From Hymenopus coronatus (Eukaryota > Arthropoda > Insecta > Mantodea > Hymenopodidae): DNA of 64,000 bases. The notes beneath the pieces were generated by a model, which had not been told where the DNA came from, did no database searches, and saw only the letters and a program-made list of their open reading frames with translations. The stretch lies in assembly GCA_030762935.1 (NCBI GenBank), contig CM060895.1, positions 78,748,001 through 78,812,000 on the forward strand, read 5' to 3'. Positions 56,777 through 64,000 of this stretch are shown piece by piece. The position numbers and the translations under genes are program-made. Positions within the stretch are counted from its first letter, which is position 1. Each line of letters starts with the position of its first letter.

Positions 56777-57113
56777 TTAAGATGTAAATGGGTTTTAACC
56801 ACTTGAATAATAAGTTAGCAGCTTTTATTCGATGAACACATCTTCTTAATTGCAATAAGTTATTCAATTCTATCATTAACAGTGATGTACCTCTATTTTG
56901 GTTTCAACTAAATAAGGATCATTATTTATTTTACTATCAAGTCGAAACTGATTACAAGATACATAATTATCCTTATTTAGTTGAAACTAAAATAGAGGTA
57001 TATCACTAATAATGATAGAATTGAATAATTTATTCCAATTTAGAAGCTGTGTTGATGGAATAAAAGCTGCTATCTTATTATTCAAGTGGTTAAAACCCAT
57101 TTACATCTTATGG
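56777..57113. mobile_element. Foldback element with ~160-base arms and 8-base target duplication
   Basis: The left arm (about 56779-56935) and right arm (about 56960-57112) are inverted copies joined by a short loop. They share 'AAGATGTAAATGGGTTTTAA', 'CCACTTGAATAATAAG', 'AGCAGCTTTTATTC', 'TTATTCAATTCTATCATTA' and 'TTTCAACTAAATAAGGAT'. CCCTTTAA flanks both sides (56769-56776 and 57114-57121). An 8-base duplication suits hAT-type transposition. No coding sequence. Confidence 0.88.
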
Positions 57114-57121
57114 CCCTTTAA

Positions 57122-57404
57122 CTTGTTATGTTTAATTAAACTACTCAAGCTTTATCTCTATTAGCATTGAGTAAATAGAGAAATATACTTTGAAATAATG
57201 TTTTTTTTTTTTAATTTATAGAGAAATAAATTGTAGTAGCTTTATAAAGTCACAGAAAGGTGCATATCAGATTTTCAATTTTGGTTGACAACATGACAAG
57301 GAAATGTAAATTGCTTATGGGGAGGAGGATTGCCTTTAATGCATGTGCACACACAAAAACTCCTTTCTGTTGATGTTCAAATAATTACTCATAAGAAATG
57401 TCTT
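57122..57404. other. Spacer with partial R end
   Basis: Contains 'ATTAGCATTGAGTAAATAGA' and 'AGTCACAGAAAGGTGCATAT' with a 'CAGATTTT' end near 57170-57277, probably a decayed R 3' fragment. Confidence 0.45.
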
Positions 57405-57454
57405 TCAGTTCAATGTCCGCGTGTGAATCGTCAGTGTGTATGTGTGTGTGTGTT

Positions 57455-57692
57455 TTGGTTGTGTTTAACGCCCGATTGAACTACTTATGCCACCGCAGGT
57501 GGTGACACTTATGATACATGAATGAAGATGAAGCACCGGTGGAATGCGATGGCGGGGGAAACCGGAGAACGCGGAGAAAACCCGCCCAGCGCCGCTTTGT
57601 TCATCACAAATCTCACATGCGGTCGTTTGGGATCGAGCCCGGGCCGTCTAGGTGAGAGACGAGTGGGCTAACCACACGGCCACGACGCGGCC
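57455..57692 (-). repeat. SINE-D (tRNA-derived), full length, in a TG tract
   Basis: On the minus strand: 'GGGCCGCGTCGTGGCCGTGT' head with A-box-like 'GTGTGGTTAGCCC', B box GGCTCGATCCC, 'GTGAGATTTGTGATGAACAA', 'GGGTTTTCTCCGCGTTCTCC', end 'CGGGCGTTAAACACAACC'. TG repeats lie on both sides. Confidence 0.88.
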
Positions 57693-57909
57693 CGTGTGTG
57701 TGTGTGTGTGTGCGTGTGTGCGTGTGGACAATATAACTCAAAAATAAAGAACCCATTTAATACCAAACTTGGTATTTAAGTTCAATATTTTCCAAGGAGC
57801 GATACAAATATTTTCAGGAAAATCTTCCCACACCAAATTGCTGTTTACACGGAGAAATTTCTATTTTAAAATGTCGCATATTAAAGACACTTACCGATAA
57901 ATAAAATGT

Positions 57910-58075
57910 ACCAGATTCATAACCCGACAAGGAGTCTAGAAGCATGAATGTAAGTGTGTTTTATAGTATAATGTTGAAAAAAACCTTATAGATCAGCGAG
58001 AAAAACACAGCATTTGTTTCTAAAGAAAAGCCCCCGATAGGACCACAGAAGTTAAAGGGGACTATATAAATGAAA
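57910..58075 (+). repeat. SINE-A, 5'-truncated
   Basis: Only the 3' half: 'GGAGTCTAGAAGCATGAATG', 'AAAGCCCCCGATAGGACC' and 'GTTAAAGGGGACTATATAAA'. Head and tRNA boxes are lost. Confidence 0.82.
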
Positions 58076-58355
58076 TAAGTATTAACAAATTAACTCTTGA
58101 AGAGTTAATGATTTCCGAAATATTACTTGTTAATGGTTTGAGTTTTAAAAAACATGTCCTTTTCTCAAACAGGAAGTCATCTGTATTTCATATACTTCTG
58201 ACCATGGAAAGAGAATCTAATTCCAAAGTTAATCACATAGTGACTATTTTAAAAGACGTGGCTGTCGTTTCGGCTAGTGTATTCCATTGTTTCTCTTCAA
58301 CGTATCAGAAACTAAGTAATAAATCCATTTCTGCTAATGCTGTTTTCGATTAGCA

Positions 58356-59094
58356 TAGGTGAATATATCACCTCACTTTTTCACCATATTTGGTAGATTA
58401 GGACGGAGAGGTATTGCATTGTGTGACCCATAGATTGCCCAATACCAGAAATCAAAAATCTACCTAAGGTTCCTCAAAAAATAATAAATTTATACAGAAA
58501 ATCGAAATAGGTACATTTGACAAAAGCATTCTTACATTCCCTAACCTACCTGTTCTTTTAAAAGAGTTTCAAGTGCCTGTCAATTTGAGAGATACCGAAC
58601 AATAAGCCATCAGTTATCGGTGCACTAAGGATCTATATGATTTTTCTGTTGTTTTAGATTTTATCAATAAACGAACCAATAAAATATACAATTTAATAAA
58701 AAAAAAAAGATTTAAAATGAGTTCTCTTTTCAGTGAAACTCCACACTGATTCCTAATCCCCATTCTGTAGAACAAATAACTTATTTATTAAACAATAGTT
58801 GCCTCACAATAGAGTGGTATATGAAAGATGATTATGTCCCTGTACATAATGTGGATTCCAACCAAAATCACCGCTTTAAAATTCTTAAAGCAAATAACCT
58901 TTTTGTAACTTTATGTGTAGTTTAAGTAACTGATGTTCCCATCCGAAGTTTCCTTGAAACTGTATACTCCAAAAGTTAACCTGTATATAAAACTGGATTA
59001 AAGGTTAAATCAACTGTTTTAACTTTAGTAATATCTGAATATTTACTTTATTCAATATTATAATTTTATTTGATAAATCACTAATATTCACATC
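58356..59094. other. No recognisable feature
   Basis: AT-rich DNA between an R copy and a mariner. Confidence 0.4.
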
Positions 59095-60215
59095 TACGAG
59101 GTCTACTATTTAAGTTTTGCGCCTAAATAACACTGATTTTTGTAGGTTTATCTGGTTTTGAAATTGCTGACCTGAAATTGCTTCAGATATTTTGCCAATA
59201 GAGCGTTATTTGTGTTGTTACAGTGTCTTTGAAATTGTGTCTCAGAGAAAAGGTAAAATCAACTCCTGAAAATGTTCCTGCAATATTATGATTTTCGACA
59301 CAAAAGTTCATTGGTCAACTTACAACTGCATTTGGGGATGAAGCTCCATATTTTACCGTTGTGAAATGCTGGTATAACGAGTTTAATCCTGGTTGTCGTT
59401 CGCTCACTGAAAAAATTCACGAAGGTTGTCCAAAATCAGTTGTTGTGCCAGAAAATATTAATGCTGTGCAAAAACAAAGTGCAAGATTGTCATGCAATGC
59501 TATGAGATGGAGGCAAACCTAGGCATTAGTTCCACCAGTAAATATAATATTGCGTTATCATTTAGCCGTAAAAAAAGGTTGCTCTCGCGAGATCTCACAT
59601 AATTTGACACAACCTCAAAAGGATGTTCGTGTCGATTGGTGCACACAAAACTCAAAATAATGGGGCTTAAAAATGTGTGCATAAGATTGCAACGGTGGCA
59701 AGTCATGGATCTGTGCATACGCTGAATCAAGTTCAACAAAAGTTTTTCGCACTCAAAGCACTTTGAAACACATGACCGTCTGTTTTTACTTTTTTTTCTA
59801 AGAAAAACTGGTCATGCGACAATATTGCCTTAAGAAGAACGAAGAACGTAAAACGGTCAATTCTGAATGGTACACAACCATTTGTTTGCTGGAAGTCTTC
59901 TGTGAAATAAGGAAAACAAACAAGTGAAATCGGATCATTCTTTATCAACACAACCAATGATTCTTTTTGTTCCGTCAATAATAAAATGCATGGACGACGC
60001 GTTTTGTCAGCAGAAGAAGCCATTGTTGTATTGATAAACCATGTTTAGAAGGTGTCTCAAGAAGATTGGTAAAATCACTATTTCAAATGGTTCGAATGCG
60101 TGCAAAAGTGTATTAATCATAAAAAAGAACATTTCGAGAAACAATAAAGCAATTTTAATGCCATATGACAATTTTTGTTACTATTAGGCTCAAAATATAT
60201 ATTAGTACCCTCGTA
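59095..60215 (+). mobile_element. Third mariner-family transposon, decayed
   Basis: The left end is TACGAGGTCTACTATTTAAG and the right end reads inward TACGAGGGTACTAATATATA, an imperfect inverted pair. About 1.1 kb, shortened by internal deletions. It carries transposase remains of a third lineage. Confidence 0.88.
59290..60146 (+). pseudogene. Mariner transposase (third lineage), heavily disrupted
   Basis: Pieces in several frames: 'FGDEAPYFTVVKCWYNEFNP', 'CPKSVVVPENINAVQK', 'HLAVKKGCSREISHNLTQPQ', 'KDVRVDWCTQNSK', 'KTVNSEWYTTICLLEVFCEI', 'NKMHGRRVLSAEEAIV' and 'KWFECVQKCINHKKEHFEKQ'. The order and spacing follow a mariner transposase of the kind with 'GRPKSVVVPE' after the HTH. The catalytic HDNA block is missing where a deletion falls near 59945, and stops are frequent. 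Confidence 0.88.
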
Positions 60216-60314
60216 AAATTCTAATAATAGTATAACAGCATTAATACTACAGACTTATCTAGCAGCAGATCATCTGTAGATAAACGAATTTCAAATCATT
60301 CATCTTCAAGGTAT

Positions 60315-60640
60315 CCGGGATTATTAATGTACCATGCTAACCTCTAACACCCACAGTTGCGCGTTCAAGCCCGGCGGAGGGTGTTGAATTTTCTCGGACG
60401 TAAAAATCTTTAGCATGACTTCCTTCGGAAGGGAAGTACAGCCTTGTAATTTTCATTTGCACGTAAGAGAACCCCGTATATTGAAAGAAAACTTAAATCC
60501 ACCACTTTTTACGTCCGCAAGTCGTGACTTTAACCTATAATGCCATCTATGGGAGATAAATTGATCTCTCGTCACCATGAACGTATTGTGGCGAACTCGC
60601 AAGGGTAACCAAATATACACAAACATGTCATGATGGAACT
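60315..60640 (+). repeat. SINE-B (tRNA-derived), variant tail
   Basis: 'ACCATGCTAACCTCTAACAC', B-box-like 'CGTTCAAGCCCGGCGGAGGG', 'CTTCCTTCGGAAGGGAAGTA', 'GCACGTAAGAGAACCCC', then the tail 'CCATCTATGGGAGATAAATT' and 'CTCGTCACCATG' shared with 8209-8575. The extreme head is lost. Confidence 0.82.
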
Positions 60641-61487
60641 TTAATAGGTCATATAGTGAATAATGTAATTAAAAAACAAAGGTCCAAGAATAGAATCTTG
60701 TGGGATAAAGTGACACTAACAACTTCGTATCTGACTGTTGACCACTTACAAAATTAGAGGTTGACAAATACAATCCAACAACATTTAAACTATTGTTTTC
60801 TAAACCATAAAAATGAAGCTTTTATACAAGGATTTCTTCGGAAATGGTTTCGAAGGCCTTAGAGAAATCAGAAATTGACTCTCCGAATATCTATCACGGT
60901 TTGTTGAATCTCGCATGTGATATTAGATCACTGTATTGGAAGACTTGTTTTATTATGTAGCATTATTTACGTTCAAAGCCGCCGTTAAACTGATCCTTTG
61001 TTTCCCTGAAATATAATTTTCTCTTGGCACCCGTATTTTTTATTCTATCCCCTTTTATAACGTTTGTGGGACACGCACAATGATAGCGCATCCTTCACTG
61101 AATGCCAGACTCGAAGGAGCTCTTTTACTCAAGTCTGCGCATCCTCGCGCAACCCAAGTGGAAACGGAATCTGGCCATGCATGGATTGATTGAGAAGAGA
61201 CTAGTCCCTTTGATCTTACGCCCCGACGCACTTTCTTGAGGCACGGCGCGCTCCAATTCAATATTTGAGCAAGTTTGAGAAGACGCTCTTCTCGTATTGG
61301 AATTTGTCGGGACGGGTGTCCAACTTAATTCCACCGTCGAGAGTAAATGTGAAACGAGATCTTCTCTGAAGGGCTTTTGTTACTCTATGGGAGAAACTTT
61401 CTGCTCTTTAAATGTGTGACTTCTATCGGCAAAACATTTATGCATACGTGAGGTTTAAGACATATATACCCTACATTCTCTGTGGTA
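60641..61487. other. Unassigned DNA
   Basis: 60690-60960 could be an old retroelement piece ('GGTTTCGAAGGCCTTAGAGA', compare minus-strand LINE text such as 'AFETIS'), but it is too short to call. 61055-61334 is GC-richer with unrecognised frames of about 69 residues. Confidence 0.35.
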
Positions 61488-62215
61488 TTTATTTATTTAT
61501 CCTGGATGGAATTAAGGCCATAAGGCCTTCTCTTCCACTCTACTAGGCAGTACAGCAATGATACAATGAATAAAAGAATAAAGGACAAAAATACAATTCT
61601 ATACAACTTAATAGAAACATATATAAAAAAGTGCAACAAATATACTGAAATGAAAAAAAAACTGTAAACAAAATTATTTTAAGTGAAATATTCATGTAGG
61701 TCAAAACACATATTAGTGATATTTACAATTGAAATACATATTACTTGCCAGTATATACAATATTAATAACAATAAACGAAAGTAATGATGTATTTATTAT
61801 ATTAATACAGCAGAAGATTAGGTTTGATAACAAATGTAGGTTCTAATTTTCTGCTTGAACAGTATAACGTTCTTGCAGTCCCTTACGTCTTCAGGGAGGG
61901 ATTTCCAAAGACGAGCTAAATCTATTGTAAGTGATGATGAATAGAAAGTTGTATGATGAGCAGGTATAGCAAGAAGGAAAGAGTGTCTTGAGCGAGTTTC
62001 TCGATTATTACAGTCAGAAAGATATTTGAAGTGAACATTTAAATAGTTGGAATGCGAGAATGAAGGAGTTGATAGAGAAATGATAAAGAATGCAATTTTC
62101 TTCTATCTCTAAGCTGGAGCCATTTAAGTTTTTTGAGTGATGGTGTAACATGATCAGTATTTACTGGCAGCAGATGAAGAGACCAATTTCTCTAGATTGT
62201 AGCAGTGTTTCTCTT
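61488..62215 (-). mobile_element. LINE 3' end: ORF2 C terminus plus 3' UTR
   Basis: On the minus strand the coding remnant reads 'LKKLKWLQLRDRRKLHSLSF', 'LYQLLHSRIP', later 'DTLSFLL', and 'TLYCSSRKLEPTFVIKPNLL' before the stop. 'LRWLPxxxRRxxHxLxLLYxxLH' with a final basic stretch is typical after the RT domain in several non-LTR clades. The 3' UTR ends 'AGAGAAGGCCTTATGGCCTT' and 'AATAAATAAATACC'. Only the 3' ~730 bases remain, as usual for 5'-truncated insertions. Confidence 0.75.
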
Positions 62216-62424
62216 TCCAACTAACCAGCACTTCACACAATCCAGCGCAACTAAGATTTCTAATGTAAATACATACACGTACCTCAGCAGTATACTTTTA
62301 AAATGAATATGAATAGCTATTTACTACATTACTTGAATAATCCCTTTTTAGTGCTTTAGATAGTATAAATAATGAATAAATATAGTATTTTAATAATATT
62401 TTATTTAAACATCACTTAAAAGTA
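62216..62424. other. No recognisable feature
   Basis: AT-rich spacer. Confidence 0.4.
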
Positions 62425-62850
62425 TATGATGCATTCCATTCTCGTGACTTTCTCTACTATTTTGTAACAACCTATTCTTAAAAAACTTATTTTTATATCT
62501 ACTTCATGGTTAACAAGCTAAACATTAGCAGAAATAGTGTTATTATTTAGTTCTTTATAAATACAAAGAATTAAGGGGATACACTACGCTAAAGCGAAGT
62601 CAAATCTTCTAAAATATTTAAAAGCTGGCAGCTATGTGATTGAAATTCAGTTCTCTTCGCATGGCCAGGAATAAACAAAAGAAACAGGAATGATAAATTC
62701 CTCTTTCGGAAAGATTAAGTAATTTAAATTGAAACGGTTAATTCCACGAACATAATATATATATATATATATCAACGAGATCTACATTTTTGTGCAGTAA
62801 GCTTTTGGCTATCTCTTACGGTTTATCAGTTACGGAAAAGTCACTCTACA
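62425..62850 (-). repeat. R repeat, truncated copy
   Basis: Starts 'TGATGCATTCCATTCTCGTG' and stops after 'GGTTTATCAGTTACGGAAAA', about halfway through. A short (TA)n lies at 62755-62771. Confidence 0.8.
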
Positions 62851-63582
62851 TTTATTTTAGTTTTTTAGCCATATCGCGATGGATCTATTAGGATATATCT
62901 TGTGGTTCAGTGTGAACAGTTAACTTTCTTCGTGTCCACAAAGCTTAGTACTGCTTCTGTAAGTGACGGGTAGATGACTGCTTCGATGCATTTCCATAGA
63001 AACCTTAGTAGCAGGTAACTTGATCTCTGCTTCAACAAGCGCCGAGCCATTGCATTAGGATGCTGTCCATTCTACCTACCTTTACTATGTATGGATAGAT
63101 GGCAGCGCAGTCGTTATTACCATTCTATTTTCATTTTTACTTCCTTATAGTTCTGAGATGGAACTTCGGGTCGTAGTATTAAACAATCCTAAACTAGTAA
63201 GGGGTAGGGGGAAGAAAAATAATAATCAGATCGTTCAGTCTACCAAATCTGATACTAGGATTTCCCAAAAGCCCATAGACGTTACGTTGTAGTCATCCGG
63301 CTTGACTGTTCAAGGTTTTATTTGAGATTTATGCTACTCTTACTGTGATTAAAGTAGTTTAGGAAGCAACTGGTGCGTCTAAATGCAGTTTCGCATGCTT
63401 GTTATAAGAATGTGTTAATGAGTGTATTTAATAGTAGTACATAAATATATCTGTAAGATAATGTCTGTAAGAAATGTTTTAAATGTGTAAATAAATGATG
63501 CTGATTTTTAATATATGTACTGGTTTAAGTCTTAGCTGCCAAGGTATGCAGATCTTTATTTTATTTTATTGCATCACTTTTA
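62851..63582. other. No recognisable feature
   Basis: Mixed-composition DNA; no family or exon recognised. Confidence 0.4.
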
Positions 63583-64000
63583 TTACTTTCTCTATATCTA
63601 CTATACAAATAGTGTACAGAGAACGTATTGCATTCCACCCAAAAACTCGGTACCGAGATTTCACCGGAAATACATATTTTGGGTCCTCCTCAATCCAAAA
63701 TAAGCATTTTCAGAAAAAGGTCCATGCGTGGGTGCGCGCACGTGTGTGTGTCTGTGGACAGCATAGCTCAAACACGAAAAGACCGTTGAATACCAAATTT
63801 GGCATTTAAGTTCGGTATCGTCCAAGGATGTGACACGAAGATTTTCAAGAAAATCCCCCACCCCAACCAACCTTTACATGGAACTTTTTTCGAGAATTTT
63901 GATTTTCTCTAAAATGCCTCTAACGATTTTGATTAAAATATCATATTCTAAAGATATTTACCTGACAAATAAAATGTATATCTTGAATTTCCTGGAAATA
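63583..64000 (+). repeat. R repeat, cut by window edge
   Basis: 'TTACTTTCTCTATATCTACT' start with hairpin partner 'AGTGTACAGAGAACG', GC/TG microsatellite 63725-63757, and 'ACCAAATTTGGCATTTAAG'. It continues to the 'CAAATAAAATGTATATCTTG' block at the window end. Confidence 0.87.

Larger units (their letters stand above)
57405..58355 (+). repeat. R repeat, truncated copy with two SINE inserts
   Basis: Starts at 'CAATGTCCGCGTGTG' at the microsatellite. SINE-D sits inside the TG tract (57455-57692) and a SINE-A tail at 57910-58075. R continues to 'TTCGATTAGCATAGG'. The palindrome 'ACCAAACTTGGTATTTAAG' is intact. Confidence 0.8.

Overview
This is eukaryotic, AT-rich, non-coding DNA, almost certainly from an animal and most likely an arthropod. 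The grounds are several tRNA-derived SINE families, mariner transposons, Jockey-type and other LINE remnants, and a Penelope-type ribozyme motif. An arachnid is possible on general resemblance of the SINEs, but the window alone does not prove it. I find no intact host gene, no rRNA or tRNA gene, no CRISPR array, and no bacterial or viral gene. The open reading frames are short and mostly come from repeats.

The main occupant is one dispersed repeat of about 0.75-0.95 kb, called 'R' here. It is present in roughly 30 full or partial copies on both strands and covers more than a third of the window. In the + orientation it begins with ACTTTCTCTACAC folded as a hairpin against GTGTATAGAGAAAG. About 110-130 bases in comes a TG-rich microsatellite, then a conserved palindromic block (ACCAAACTTGGTATTTAA), and the end is GAACACATCAGA. 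An ACTTTCTCTACA copy lies inverted near the far end. Both ends abut runs of 4-5 T (or A). R has no conserved reading frame. The architecture (subterminal inverted repeat, microsatellite, terminal hairpin, T-run target) resembles Helentron-derived non-autonomous elements of the DINE-1/HINE type; that is inference.

Layout: 0-0.5 kb, a ~165-base tandem array. 1-2.8 kb, two R copies tail to tail. 4.6-9 kb, R fragments, a LINE tail and a SINE. 9.1-12 kb, an R copy containing a second R copy and a mariner with matching inverted ends and a broken transposase. 15.5-16.6 kb, a three-unit tandem array built around a SINE. 17.8-22.7 kb, R copies, two SINEs and a Penelope-type fragment with a hammerhead ribozyme fold. 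26-29 kb, R copies, one of them inside another dispersed repeat ('E') whose empty counterpart lies at 38.7-39.1 kb. 30.7-31.2 kb, a LINE relic. 31.6-41.7 kb, mostly R copies and SINEs. 42.2-45.65 kb, an R copy split by a Jockey-type LINE that is itself split by two more R copies. 46.5-47.8 kb, a decayed gene of an uncharacterised family. 49.9-51.7 kb, a second mariner inside R. 56.8-57.1 kb, a foldback element. 59.1-60.2 kb, a third mariner. 61.5-62.2 kb, a LINE 3' end. 63.6 kb to the edge, another R copy.

The nesting gives a relative history: R was present before, and was still inserting after, the LINE; mariners and SINEs landed in existing R copies. The window reads as a transposon graveyard, intergenic or deep intronic, rather than a set of cooperating genes.
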